Counted from the stretch's first letter, positions 1-12,705 are shown. The stretch is DNA of 64,000 nt from Piper betle (GCA_033002965.1 JAURVB010003432.1:1-64000); one strand, 5' to 3'. Notes: generated by a model from the letters alone, not told the origin. Numbers and translations: made by a program.

Positions 1-308
1 GTAGGAGAAGGTCAACCGAATGCTGGCGAAGATCTCCGGCTCGTACCGGCAGGAGAGGAAGTGGAACGCAACGTTCTCAAGTAGTTGGCGTCTAGCGTCA
101 TGGCGACGTGAACCTTGTCGTCGAAGCTGCACTCGTCCCCATTGCGGAACGCCGGCGTCTCCTGGAACAAGGGCACGTCCGGCGACGACGGTTTGCGGAT
201 GACGTCGACATGAACGACGGTTGCACCGCCGGTGATGGATAAGAAGGAGAAGGAAATAACAAGGAGGATAAGGGCGGCCGGTGTACCCCAAGAGGCCATC
301 CTGCCCAA
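1..308 (-). pseudogene. GATL-type galacturonosyltransferase-like gene, 5' part, frame broken and cut by window edge
   Basis: The minus-strand frame starts at 308 with a hydrophobic signal-anchor (about residues 12-30) and then the motif VHVAMTLDANYL, typical of the N-terminus of galacturonosyltransferase-like (GATL, glycosyltransferase family 8) proteins. These are Golgi type II membrane enzymes linked to pectin and xylan synthesis. After this motif the next family block (ENVAFHFLSC, then EPEIFASIR) is present but in another frame. About 17 codons that normally separate the two blocks are missing, so the annotated frame runs into unrelated residues and ends near position 12. The family is normally intronless, and the join lacks splice signals, so I read this as a frame-breaking deletion of about 50 bp. 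The catalytic DxD region would lie beyond the left edge. A Copia-derived insertion sits 75 bp upstream of the start. Family call is fairly sure; pseudogene status is inferred. Confidence 0.7.
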
Positions 309-382
309 ATGGTGGGCAGGGTACGGGAGCTACAGACTCTTAAGAGGGGACATGGAGTTGGGAGGAGGAGGAGGCACGGGGA

Positions 383-1771
383 TGTTGAGAAAAATCCTCA
401 AAATTAGAGATCAACTACCATGAACAAAAGTAATGGGAAAATAAGACTTGAGAAATAAGATAAAATAAAACCACAAAAGGGCAGAGATTTAACGTGGAAA
501 ACCCTCATTCAATAGATAGTACTGGCAACAATAAATAATTCACTATTTCAACCAAAGATTATAGTCATCAAATATATAAAAGATGTCCTTCGAATGTGGA
601 TTCACGTAGAACATCGTGCCACCATACGAACAGGATTTCACACTCTCTCATTACTCCATATAAGATAAACTCGTGAATATTTTTCTATCTTCTTTTATCA
701 CTATATCTCTCTATTTCTCTTTTTCTTGTCTTTTCTTCTGCTTGTCTTGTCTTCTACTTGTCTCGCCCTCTAAGAATTAGGCAAATGAAGCTCAATTTAT
801 AGAGAAGCTTTGAGACCCTTCAATCTCTATAGAATAACTAACAGCCACCTCTGTTTCTATTCTCAGATTTCGTTAGTATTCTAAGTGTGACAATGAGCTA
901 CATATGATTAATACAATTACACATATTAACAATCTCCCACTTGAACAATTGAAAACTACCCATTCTGAGTGTGACAATGGGGTACATATCATTAATACAA
1001 TTACACATATTAGCAATCTCCCACTTGAACAATTGAAAACTACCCAAAGTAGTAATCACTAACTTGGATTCATTCATATTGAATCTCTCAAGAACTTTCT
1101 TCACATACCCTTCTTGAGATAACCACAACATCTTGGTTGCAAATTACCCGAGATAAGAAGAACAAGAAGTTGTAATTATCTCAAGAAAGGTATGTGAAGA
1201 AAGTTCTTGAGAGATTCAACATAAATGAATCCAAGTCAGTGACTATTACTTTAGGTAATTTCCAATTGTCCAAAGAACAAGGTACTAAATGTGAGAAGGA
1301 TAAAGCTCAATTTATAGAGAAGTTTTGAGACCCTTCAATCTCTATGGAACAACTAACAGCCACCTCTGTTAATATTCCGAGATTTCTTTAGTATTCTTAG
1401 TGTGACAATAGGCTACATATCATTAATACAATTACACATATTAATAATCTCCCACTTGGAGTCCAATTGGAACACACTTCCACTTGTTCGTTGCATGAGT
1501 CCACCTTCATGTTAGTACAAGTTCACCAAAGTTGAGTTTTTGCTTAACTTTGGTGAACTTGTACTAACATGCAGGTGGACTCATGTAACGAACAAATGGA
1601 AGAAGAGTTTGGACTTGTGTTCCAATCGGACTCTAAGTAGAAGATTGTTAATATGTGCAATGCAAATTAACAATCTCTGCCTTTTTGTGGTTTTATTTTA
1701 TCTTAGGTCTTATTTTCCCATTATTTTTGTTCGCGGTGGTTGATCTCTAATTTTAGGGATTTTTCTCAATA
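383..1771. mobile_element. Rearranged, foldback Copia derivative with two outward-facing U5 LTR ends
   Basis: On the minus strand, 931 to 383 is a complete LTR of about 549 bp: it starts TGTTAATATG, has a TATAAATT box near 797 and ends TTCTCAACA. On the plus strand, 1646-1771 is a second LTR reduced to about 126 bp by an internal deletion; it ends TTCTCAATA. The last ~100 bp of each are inverted repeats of one another (383-490 versus 1671-1771). Inside lie two copies of the same Copia reverse-transcriptase segment (YVKKVLERFN, then NESK) in opposite orientation, at about 1061-1131 (minus) and 1171-1295 (plus), plus three partial copies of the U3/PPT region (880-966, 965-1048, 1304-1460). The palindrome centre is near 1540. 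The sequence GGGGA stands on both sides (378-382 and 1772-1776), as expected for a 5 bp target duplication. Confidence 0.75.
1448..1640. repeat. Inverted repeat (hairpin) at the centre of the Copia foldback
   Basis: Arm 1448-1535 and arm 1550-1640 are reverse complements with several mismatches and a small insertion. Both carry the block that precedes the polypurine tract of the Copia element. The loop is only about 15 bases around 1535-1550. Confidence 0.75.
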
Positions 1772-2030
1772 GGGGAGAGGGGAGATAGGAGAGGGGAATG
1801 GTGTGATCAAGACATGACCACTATTAGAACGAAGTCGGGTGGCATTGTGAGGAAGAGAACAAACCTCGCCTTGCTTTTGTTTGTGTGTACATTTGGGAGG
1901 AGGAAGGGAGGAGAATCGGAGTTTCCTTCATGTATATGTTTTGATTTGATGTGACTTTGTTCACCTTTAGTGCCATTATTCACTATGAGATTAAAAAATA
2001 GATATGGGTTAGAACTGAGGAAAATTTTTC

Positions 2031-2071
<41 letters not shown>
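2031..2071. repeat. TG/TA dinucleotide microsatellite
   Basis: A short TG run leads into an uninterrupted run of TA repeats to 2071. Confidence 0.95.
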
Positions 2072-2075
<4 letters not shown>

Positions 2076-2789
2076 ACTATATTTGAGTTTATATGCTTGT
2101 ATGATAATTATTTTGGCACATCAATGTTCACTTTAAGACTTATATTCACCTTTTCTATTGGTATTCAATGTTAAATGATATAAATATTATGTAAACTTAT
2201 TAGAGTTCGATGGAATAGTGGGCTTACTAAATTTTTTTTAAAGCTCTTTTTTATCACCGAAAATGGCACAGGTTACAAAAACGTAGGACGATGAGGGTGT
2301 TTTAAACAAGGAGAGAGATTAGCAGAATAGTATAAGCTCCTATGAAGGTCGAGGAACGAAGATCCCAACAATGTATGAAACCCACAAATGATAAAATTAG
2401 CAAACTTCGATTACATAATTATCAGATTGAGATAAGCTGCTAGACATAAAAAGGATGGTAGAAAAGAATATAATTTGGTCGAAGAGGGAGCTGATACAAG
2501 TATTTCCATGCTACATGACAAGATTGAAAGGCAAGAAACATGGAAGAATATGATGTAAACTATTAAAGCTTTCCACAAAATTTTTTTCTTTTTGTCTATT
2601 TAATTATCACGACTATTAGGTGAAACTTTTTAGTCGTGACATACTACGTTGACATTGAACTACATTTTGTTAACTCAGTGTATAAATATTTTTTTCTTTT
2701 GCTCCGTATCGGAGAATTACGAAATTAATTTTATTATTATAGTTCATATGAAAGTAAATTATAGGACAATAGTTAGCTATTTGTATTTA

Positions 2790-3165
2790 ATAATGGGCCT
2801 TTTATTCAATACATTCCTCAAACATCATATTATATATCTCCACTTGCATTCAACTGTAAGTTTTTTATCCATTATTGTTATTATCACATATTAATCACTA
2901 GTATATATCAGAAATAACATTATGTATTCAATAGATAGGTATTTTTCCACCTTTATTATTACATCCTATTTACTTTTATACATTCTTCAGAACTTTCACA
3001 TTAGAAAATATATTTCTACTTAGCATTCAACTGTAGGTCTTCCATCCATTATTATTACCCATATATATAATTTACTAGAATATATAAAATCACGTTATAT
3101 ATTCAATACAATGAATGGTTTCCACTATTATCATCACATCTTATTCGCTCTCATATATTTGTCTA
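2790..3165. repeat. Degenerate tandem repeat, about 175 bp unit, roughly two copies
   Basis: The block beginning CATTCAACTGTA occurs near 2846 and again near 3023, each followed by matching sequence (ATCCATTATT, then a TATTCAATA block) and each preceded by a related ACATTC segment. Copies have diverged clearly, so the array is old. Confidence 0.65.
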
Positions 3166-4236
3166 AACTTTCAATTGAGCTTCCTGATCTTTCTCATTTA
3201 TTTTCGTACGAGAATAAATGAGCCCTCTTGAGCATTCTAATAATAATAATAATAAGTCAATTTTTATTTTATATAAAAGAAGATATAGAGAGAGGTAAGA
3301 GAGTTGGGACGAATTACTCACCTCTTATTGGAGGGCTAACAAGGGGCTCATCATAAAGGGGCTTATCAAAAAAATTTCTGAGTTGTTCAAGCTTTAAACA
3401 TAAAAAGGCCAATTGCTCTTGATTAGGACTTGTATTAAGAACAATCTACTTTCATCTTCACTCTACAATAAAACCATCGTTTACAACTTTCAGCTCAACA
3501 ATGCCACTGTTTTTATATCTGTTAATCAGGAAACTTTAATTTTAGGAAAATTAATTATTTGAGACTGGAGTCCGGACATAACATGAATTCAATTTCTTTC
3601 AGCAATTTCTTTTCTTATATTATTCCAAGTACATTTATCAATTCTATCGCTCCTGCTCATTGTGTTTAAATTTATTTATTTATCATCATACTTGCTTTTA
3701 TATGGAAGTAATTTGGTGACTGTCAAGCTGATAGAGAAACCTAATAACAAAAAACAAGCAACAATTCAAATGTCACATTAACCAGATACCTTAAAACCAC
3801 AAATAGAAATAGCCCACAGCCACCAGAATTGTACCGTAAGGAAGTAGACTTGGTAGATGTCATGCTGATTTAACAGAGAGAAATTCTACAACAACTATAC
3901 TATATCCACGTGAAAATTCAGATACCTAAAAACCAACAAATATATACAAGCAACTCAATTTAGAAATGACACACAATACACATTGTTTTCATCGATATGT
4001 AACCATCATATTACAACAGCTGCTACCAGCAATAGTACCATCTATATACCTTCTCTCTGCTCTCATTTTCCTACCCTGCTAAACTCTGACGAACCATATC
4101 AAATCTTAACCACTATCACAATAAGCCAAAGATTGGTAAGAAACCAAAGAGACAGAAAAAAAAAACCAAACACCTGCTACAACTTAGCCAGTGAGGACTA
4201 ACGCTAGATGATGGTCGAACAGTAAAGTTTCTGAAA

Positions 4237-6041
4237 CTAACTTGTAATGTTCTTGGCTCTGTGGCTAGCTGTTATCTTGATTGATTCAATCCTTTGCAGC
4301 CTGATTTGTTCTCTGAACTTTGCTATGAATTCATCTGCCTTCCTGTCCACCTCATTCTCATCCTGTTTATCATCTGCAACAGAAGCTGCTACTGCCACTT
4401 CTTCCTTCTCCTCATCATCAAAATTCTCTCCATCTGATTCTTCTGACTCCGAATATTTCCCAAGAGGTGTTTCCTTTCTTGGCCGATCAAAACACACTTT
4501 AATTTTCGGAACTAGATCAACCAGGTCATCGTCCACCACCTTGTTCTTGTACCCATCATTATACATCTCAAAGCCATCTCTGTTGCTAGCTCTCACTGTC
4601 CTAGAAGATTTCCCAATTGATAAACCTTCCCCTATGTGCTTGTTCTTTGTCCCAGGCTTGAGAGTTTCGAACTCAACATTAACATCTCTGCTGCCTCCCC
4701 ATGAACCTGATCTCCCCATTGATGAATCTTCATTGCTGTGCTTGGCCCTTGTGTTGAAAGACCTGTTCCCCACATCATGTTCAATCGTCCTCATGGAAGA
4801 ACCTCCATTGTTGGGGCTTGAATCCAATCGGAAAGACCTGTTTCCCGCATCATGCTCACCTTTCCTCATAGAAACATTACCCCCATTGACGGAGCTTGAT
4901 GAGTCCAATCTGAAAGACCTGCTTCCCACATCACGGTCTCCTTTCTTTATGGAAACATGACCTCCACTGTTGGAGCTTGATGAATCCAACCTGAAAGACC
5001 TGCTTCCCACATCATAGTCACTTTTCTTCATGGAAACATTACCTCCATTGTTGGAGCTTGAATACAGTCTGAAAGGCCTGCATTCCAAGCCCTTGCCTTC
5101 CACCATGTTCCTCCTCTTGCCCTGCCGATCTGAAGCTGCTGCAGATCGGGACCTGTGGAAAGACGGAGGAGGGGCGGAGGTGGAGGAGGTGGAAGAGAGC
5201 TCCTTCTCTTCACCACTCCTCCACCATCGAAATCCCGTGACAGGGAAGGAGAAGGTGAGAGCTTTTTAGGGGAAGCAATTGCTGCTGACCCTTTTCGTGG
5301 CCGGATCGAAGGAGAAGGCGAATCAAGCAGGTCGAAGTCTGGATCAGCAGGGCTTGATCTCGACCTCCATGGAATCGGAGAAGGAAGAACAAAACTTTCC
5401 ATCACCTTCACCGGCTCCTCCTCCCCCACACCCACCTTCTCAGAGCCCTCCACAACACCCTCCCCATCCGAAAAGCTCCCGTCTTTATCATCCTCCCCAG
5501 CGTCGGCCATACCTGCGTCGTAGACACGCGACCTCAAGCTCCTCACCGGCAAGAGCAGCGGCCGCTCGTTGGTGCTTGCCGCCGCATCCTCCGACACAAC
5601 CACCGTCGGCTTCCCTCTACTGTACCGGCTGCTCCAAGCCAGAACCTTGCTCTGCTCCATCCAACCGGAGCAGCTCTCCCCGTCCTCGTCAAAAACCGAC
5701 GACACCTGCAGCATCTTCCGCGCATACCCCCGCCCACAACCCCATCCTTCTCCCCATCCACATTCCGGCGGCTGAACACGCCGTACGAGACAGCGATCCC
5801 CACCAGCAGCAGGTGGAGCAGCTCCCAGCTCCTGGTGAACACCGTCTGGTTGATGAACTCGGGAGCTTGGGAAGGGAAGAGGGGGAGCTAAGAGTATGAA
5901 GAAGCCGACACAAATGCTTCTGAAGAAGAAGCTAGAGATGAAGTTGGCCGGTGTGTCCACGTCCTCGCGCTGGGGAAGAAGGTGCGGCTTGAGGGCAGGC
6001 ATGTGCACCATTTTTGGGAGCTCGGAGCTCGCATCCGCCAT
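4237..6041 (-). CDS. DUF4408/DUF761 plant membrane-anchored protein (three single-base frame breaks)
   Basis: Read from the ATG at 6041 to the stop at 4237, this is a plant protein with an N-terminal DUF4408-type part (hydrophobic segment SFFFRSICVGFF, then ELLHLLLVGIAVSYG and FSRRN), a block MLQVSSVFDEDGE, the motif LLLPVRSLRSRV, a Pro-rich stretch and a C-terminal DUF761 helix (VDRKADEFIAKFREQIRLQR). Biochemical function of the family is unknown; some members are called cotton-fibre or hydroxyproline-rich proteins. The frame is continuous only if three homopolymer runs change by one base: one too many at 5881-5885, one too few at 5727-5731 and one too few at 5171-5174. With these, length is 601 codons, a whole number. 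No intron is needed. I chose 6041 rather than the in-frame ATG at 6131 because family members start close to the ELPKMVHMPALKPH block. It may be an intact gene with assembly errors or a recent pseudogene. Confidence 0.8.
4765..5079 (-). repeat. In-frame tandem repeat inside the DUF761 gene, four units of 25-27 codons
   Basis: The protein repeats a unit beginning R-(S/P)-F-R-L-(D/Y)-S-S and ending D-(V/A)-G-(S/N) four times in a row, of 26, 27, 27 and 25 residues. A fifth partial unit (RSFNTRAK) follows. The unit is rich in Ser, Gly and Asn with alternating basic and acidic residues, suggesting a disordered linker between the membrane part and the DUF761 helix. Confidence 0.9.
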
Positions 6042-6449
6042 TGGGGAGGTGAGAGAGAGGTGCCCAAGTTGCAGAGAAGAAGGGAGGAGAAGACTTTGCA
6101 GGGAAGGAAAAGGGGAAATAGGAGGAGGCACAAGGGTGGCGGTGGGGAAGAGGAGAGATTTTTTTATTTGCTAACCGTTGGGGAGGCTTTTGAAAAGGAC
6201 AGTTGTGGCCTCAACGACCTTCTCTCTCATTCCCACCAAGATTGGCGGGAATAATTAAACCCTACTTTTTTCTTTGATTATTTGTTTTATTGCTCTATAG
6301 AAAAGTTAAGACTTGATTCATTGTTATTGATTGTGGTTATTGTCCTTGTTACCATTGCATGTGTTGTCTGCGCGTTAAGTTCATTCTCATTGATTGGGTA
6401 CATATTTAGATTTGGGGAGCCAATTTACTAAATAATTAACCCACTTAAG

Positions 6450-6639
6450 GAGCCTCCTTATTAGTTCAAAGTAATACAATCAATGGAGTTTGAAAGATGC
6501 AATTATGACAAGCATGTATATTAGAGCAGGACTTGTAGACATTTGAGCCTCCTTATTAGTTCAAAGTAATACAATCAATGGAGTTTGAAAGATACAATTA
6601 TGACAAGCGTGTATATTAGAGCAGGACTTGTAGACACTT
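6450..6639. repeat. Two-copy tandem duplication, 95 bp unit
   Basis: Positions 6450-6544 and 6545-6639 are near identical, both starting GAGCCTCCTTATTAG; only a few single-base differences are visible, so the duplication is recent. Confidence 0.95.
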
Positions 6640-6745
6640 GCTGCAGTTGCCCTTAGAGACGCCATCAGGCCTGACCATTGATGCATCATCAACGATTAGG
6701 CCTAATAGGGTCTCTATGGGTGTCTGCAACAGGCATTCCTAAAAA
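6632..6745. repeat. Imperfect hairpin, MITE-like
   Basis: The left arm (GCAGTTGCCCTTAGAGAC, then CAGGCCT) is an imperfect reverse complement of the right arm (AGGCCTAATAGGGTCTCT, then GTCTGCAAC). The structure of about 100 bp resembles a small foldback element, but I cannot define a target duplication. Confidence 0.5.
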
Positions 6746-8336
6746 ATTTCTTTAAATTATACTAATTGTAGTAATTTAGACTAAGTAGATAAATACTATA
6801 ACTAATTTGATTAATATTTATTACAACAAATCCAGTTCCATAAATCAAAAACCCTCATGATATAGTTGAGCATATAAGGAAGAAAAAATATAAAAAGTTG
6901 TTTAGTACTTGCTTTTGTTTATACACAAATTATATCAAGTTTAATGTTATAAATCACAGCCATCTATTTAGACCACAAGGCAGTCTTCTATTTAGACCAC
7001 AAGGTCATTTTAAAAAAATATAGATAAAATTGCCTTTGTCATTCACTCAGCCTTTTAATTTAAAAATGTTCATGTTAACTCAGCACAAGTTAATGTTTTT
7101 TATTTCATTAATTTAACAGAGATGATGACTCCAGACATTATTTAGGACCGTCAAATTTTTGTCTTTTGTCGTGAGCATATGTTGGAAGAGAAATTAACAT
7201 GTCCCCTAAATATGAAAACTAAGCAAGATGTCATAATACCGTGTGCGGCTTGTCAAAGAGATAAATTCTAGCTCTATACATTCTTATGAATTATGAGATA
7301 AGCTATAACTATATGATATTTCAAAGATAGATTTTAATTTTTAATGATAAAATTCAATTAAGTGATAAGATAGAATGTAATAATTTATTTCATTCTTTTT
7401 TTATTTTTGTTACATTTTTTATTCATCAAATCTCTTCTTACTTTTTATCAAAGCTTAATATTGAGTTCTTTTTTTATTAATAAATAAAGTGCATGGATTC
7501 CTTATAATATGTTACATTTGGATCGTGTGACTTAATTTACTTGTTTAATCATACACTTGATTCGCCTGAACTGATCCTTGTTTAACACCAACTTCTAAAA
7601 CTTTAATGCATTTCAATTTAATAATTCTAGAATTACTAATATAACTACCAAGAAAATATATGAATAAAATATAAAACTTAATCAGAAGTGTACATTTTTC
7701 CATGCTTCAACAATTAAAAGAGAAATAAAAACAACATATTTTTTCCTTCTTTCACCTTAACCTATAGTATGTCTTTTCGATGGTATAGAGATTAACTTTT
7801 AGAGTGAGATTTTGAACTAAGATCAACTAAGTTACTACTCCCTTTATAAGGGAAAGAAATGAATAATACATAACCTGATACTAGGTTTATTCAATTACGC
7901 ACGTTAAAACCATCAATAATGTAATATAACTTTTCAGAATCTTTACTTTTCATTTCTCAGTAAACCAACTAACTCATAAATAGTCTTACATAATACTAGC
8001 AACTACATGCATACATTAACCGTATTTATTTATCATGATATAATTTATATATGTTTATTTGAATTTCAATCTTAAAACATAATTACAAGGTCCTATGTCT
8101 TTGCTAATAGCTAACTAGCTAGCTAGCCATTGCGATTGATAATGTTAAAAATCATCATACCATGAAAGCTATCATTCTAAAAATATATAATAAGAGTATA
8201 TGCGATGATAAATATTGAGCCACATATTGCACCAAGGATTGAATTCTCTATGTAAAATTAGCAGTTTAATTAGGAGGGAAAACAAATTGTGCCCACACAA
8301 AATAGAGAATCCATCTTGATCATGAACAACCTCGTA

Positions 8337-8416
8337 CACTAGTAGAAAATCGCTTATCAGCGACCAAAGGTTAGCAACCGCACAATTCGGCCGCTAATGA
8401 ACGATTTTCTATTAGA
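8337..8416. repeat. Short foldback with CACTA-like end
   Basis: CACTAGTAGAAAATCG on the left is mirrored by CGATTTTCTATTAG on the right, with TCAGCG and CCGCTAATGA also paired inside. A CACTAGTAGAAAA start is common in plant CACTA-type or related miniature elements. The piece is only about 80 bp and has no clear 3 bp target duplication. Confidence 0.45.
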
Positions 8417-11400
8417 CATTATTCAAATGTGATCAATTTTAATATTTAAAATTGATAAATATATGATATATTTTATTTTAAATATTGATGTATCTAACTT
8501 AACAAATAATAATATATTTTAATAATTTTTAGTGCATACTTGAATAGTCAGAGAGTAGACTGCCATTTATGGAGTTTAATTTGAAAAGTCATAGAGTTGA
8601 GCCGACTTGAGCATTTTTAGAGTAAAAAAATGGTTCAAAACTATGAACACGATTGTTAGTTCACTTGGGTGTAAATTTAACCTGAATCATTTCTCGTGAA
8701 TAATAGAATTAAAAGATGGGTCATGTATATAATTAGGTTCCAAATGTTTAAATGTATATTTTTTCTCAACACAACTTTTAAGTATTCATTTATCTCATTT
8801 CGAGAGGTGGCTTGGAAGAAGATCAGGGGTGGAATGGAGAAGTTGAAGCAAAAGATAAAAAAGGTGTATTGCAGTTGACAAAAGCCGAGATTACTCTTTC
8901 GGGTTGCGTACGTTTGCTTTATTAGGCCAAGAAATTTGCGTGCCCGAGTGCTAGCTTTTGTTCATCTCTCTTCTAACAATTCTGATTTCTCCCCTTTGTT
9001 TTTTTCTTTCTCAAACTTATTCCACTGGTCATCTTAGATGCTCTTCATCTCCACGCAGACATGATCTCAAATACCCACAATTGCATTTTCCATAACACAG
9101 CAAGAAAAGCGAAGCAACGCAAGAATATGCCCAACCTTTTTACACGTGAGAATGAGATTTGAGATGACAAACAAACAAACAAAGCCATTCTATGTTCTCC
9201 TCTTGAACCTTCTATGCTAGCTTTTAGTGTTAGTACTGTATCAGACTACTACTCACTTGAACTTCAATGGGTGAGTGAACCATGCATAGCATATTAAATC
9301 TTGCATAAATGTGGTGGCTGGTAAGACTGGACTTGGGCACCAGAAAACTGACATTGTGAATGCTTGTGGGTGTACAAATGTGTGATACGAATGTTTGATT
9401 TTACTTGAGGTGAATGAGAAAGATGGCTTTCTTCAAACTGGGGAATGAATATTCTCCTTTATGTGGTGAGCTAACTTTCTCCATTGTCTGTACTTTTGTG
9501 TTAAAAGATCTGTTTGATGGATCATGCTCATGAATTGTTTGTTGTAATTTAGCGAGAGTTAGCTAAGAGATGAGGTTGTAGGTGTTTAAACATGCCATAC
9601 AAGAATCCACCGATAATTTCTCAAGAGCTGTGAATCGGGCTCCGCATGTTCATTATATGCATGCCAAAAAATCACTCCGTAATTACGCTTTGTTGAATTT
9701 TGCAACCTAAGGATGGCTGTTATAATCATGGCCTCTATTTTGGTCCTCTGTCATAAGTTCACCAACTAACTTGACCTCAATGGGCATGCAGGTGAGAAAC
9801 ACAGTCACATTCTTACAACTTGGCAAACTAGCTTTGAAAAGCCTTGCCAATATTTATGTGCTTTATAAGCAATGGTCTAACAACCATTGCCATTATGAAA
9901 ACCTTATGTGAGGAGACATACATAAGGGTTTTAACGTGCTAACATATATAGTTTTCTTTCTGTCTGCATATTATTGGGTTTTTAACATTCTAACATAGTT
10001 TTCTTTATTGCAACTTTTTTGATGGCCAATACACCATTGACAACAAATAGCGGCCAACCCAAATCAGAAACGTTTGGAGTATAGTTACAGAACCAGCTTT
10101 CTCACCCTATCTTCTCTTTGTTTATTTCAGCAGCCCACATCCTTACCAATTCTCCAAAGTAGCCACCATTCCTAGACAATAAACATCAGTCCTTCCACTA
10201 TTTGTTCGACTTTCTTGTCAAATGAGCACCCACACTATTATTCCATATTAATATTTTCCTATCAAAGCTAACATTTGTCACCTTTCTCAATCACTTCATC
10301 CAATTGTAATTGTCAAAATGTTCAATGTAGTTGATCAAGTTAATACACCTACCACCTATACAATTAATAGGTTTTCATTTGAGGGAGATATACATCCACA
10401 TGGCAATCTTTAGCTATTAGTTTCAAAGGTATCATTAATGTCCAATACACCACATTAGCAAATTTTAATCTTTCACTAGTTCTAGGCTTCCAGTGTCCTC
10501 CGGATGATTTGACAACCATAACGAGTACAATTCCGAAGAACAGTATTTGGGCACTCGACAATTTGGGCAAGCTGTTCCAATCATTTCAATGCCTACATAA
10601 TGAACTCCGGCAATTGCTAGATTTGGTTGTATATCTTTGGCAGCACTAGCAGGATGGAGTCAGCAGCAATAGCACAGACATGAGTATTATCCGGAAGTAT
10701 CTGATCTGAAGTGGGTCTGGATCAGATTTCAATGAAAGAGATCACCAAAAAACCAAGTTTGCATTTTATGATGCAAACTTCTGAGTCATCCAGATTGATC
10801 AGGTGAGGTGGAGACTAATTGTTGTACTTGTTGGTTATCACCTTAACTTTCAAACTTTGCATTTTGATTGGTAAGTGGGAGATCAAGATGGTGTTTGAAT
10901 TGAAGATGAAGATGAGGAGAGAATCTTTGAGTCATCAGAGAGAACTTTACATTCATCAAGGATGAAAAAGTTGCACAACTTGGGATAAGCTTCTCCACCA
11001 TTCCCTTTTAAAGGGAAAGCAGAGAAAGGATAGTGAAAAATAGCCATTGACTTGGCCAAATTGAAAATGAAATGCTCTTTTATGACAATCTTTATACTTG
11101 AGCAGAATTAACTCCATATATGAAGTAAAATAGCTGCATACATGAGGAAAGTTTCTTAAAATTGATACATGACCTCCCTTTTGGTAAATGAAGTTTTTCT
11201 TGACCATGTAAATCACTTGTGTTGATTTCACTGGTAAGTCAGTAATTTTTTTGGAGTGACATAGAAACTTTGTTATCACTTATCACTTCTTTTCAAACAC
11301 AGATTAGAACCCTTTTCCAGTTTTGGGATGAGGGGAGGGAGAGAGTATATAAAACATATGCTTATTTCATAAGCAATCTTGCTCACCCAATAGAGGAAAG

Positions 11401-12083
11401 ACCTTTTAATATAACGTACATTTAACGCAGAATCTACTCGGTGACTTTGTCAATTTTTGAAAGTTTAATTTGAAAAAAGGAAGTTGGTACCATAAAAGAG
11501 CCTTTGACATTTTTGCGGAGAAATAACTTGTGGGATAATGTTTGCATGTGTTATCTTCAATTGGGTATGACTCAATTTTGTCAAATATTAACCTCCCACC
11601 TGCAAAACCATTGATGAAGCAGCCTTATTGACTGATTGGGCTTCAAGTACATCTGAGTGCATAAAGAGGCTAGTCTGTATTTTATTTTTATTTTTTCGCT
11701 CAATGCACCTTATATGTAGCTAGTCAGGCCCAGTTTTAAGGCCGTTAAATTCAGGCCCAATAGTAGTATTGGTCAAATGCTTCCGGTATTTATTCTTATT
11801 ATTGAAGGGGAACTTTATGAGATTAAAAGTATGAAAATCAACAAATTAAAATACAATACAAATTCTTCCTGTAGAGGGTTAGAGTGTTATGAGCTCAAAT
11901 CTCACTAACCTCAATTTCTTAAAAAATAATAATATTATTATTTCTTATGGTCGAAGATTACAGGTTCTAGCCTGATTGATCTCAACAACTAATTCTTTCT
12001 AATAAGAGTCGGTTTAATGGTCTGAAAAAAATTATAACAAAAAAAATAAAATAATTATGATTCATCTTTTTGTTTAAAAAAGA

Positions 12084-12298
12084 TATATTTTTAAAGTCAA
12101 TCACATTCTATATATAAGATATTAAATTATTACAATCTATCTCATTGTTTTATAATAATTTATATATAAAATTAAAGTTTATCTTGTATATATTTTTAAA
12201 GTCAATCACCACATTCTATATATAAGATATTAAATTATTATAGCCCATCTCATTATTTTATAATAATTTATATATAAAATTAAAATTTATCTTGTATA
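12084..12298. repeat. Two-copy tandem duplication, about 105-110 bp unit
   Basis: The block TATTTTTAAAGTCAATCAC starts near 12084 and again near 12189. Both copies continue through TATATATAAGATATTAAAT to TTTATCTTGTATA with a 3 bp insertion in the second copy. Confidence 0.9.
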
Positions 12299-12705
12299 GG
12301 TCACTCATGACGTATTAAGGGACATTAGGTTCCATGGCCATCTTTTGTTTGTACATTACGGATCCTAAAGACCGGAGAAAAGAGGAGAGTGGCATAAAAA
12401 AAAGTATATATTTAGCCATCATATCTCTCTCATTTATAATTTTATAGATCCTAGTTCAGATGCAAATCCCTAATATTTTTTGGGTATCATGTAAATTTTA
12501 TAACATTCATGTTCAATTCTACATGATGTTGGCCCTTCCTTAAGGTTGCAATTCCATTTCCCCATCTACCCCTAAAATATATTCGAACTTCTAAATTTAA
12601 CATCAAAGAAAATTTTTGAAAAAATATATATTAATAATAAGTTGAGCCAAACCAAGTGACTGCTTATGTGTAAATCTCATAATTATATCCCACAAACATC
12701 AAGTT

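Larger units (their letters stand above)
1772..4236. other. AT-rich spacer between the Copia foldback and the DUF761 gene
   Basis: I find no supported gene here. The stretch holds a TA microsatellite, a partly degenerate tandem repeat and a short TAA run at about 3238-3255. The short reading frames at 2649-2894 and 3983-4201 show no recognisable protein. Confidence 0.6.

Noticed and set aside
12..308. Intact 98-residue secreted protein
   Set aside because: Its last ~25 residues come from a frame shift; the correct GATL continuation is in the neighbouring frame.
4247..4960. Plus-strand open frame of 237 codons
   Set aside because: It is antisense to the DUF761 gene, whose protein motifs are clear on the minus strand.
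6450..6639. Possible CRISPR-like array
   Set aside because: Only two direct copies with no spacer pattern, in a plant genome.
10364..11279. Minus-strand frames of 68 and 107 codons
   Set aside because: Sequence has normal non-coding composition and no motif I recognise.
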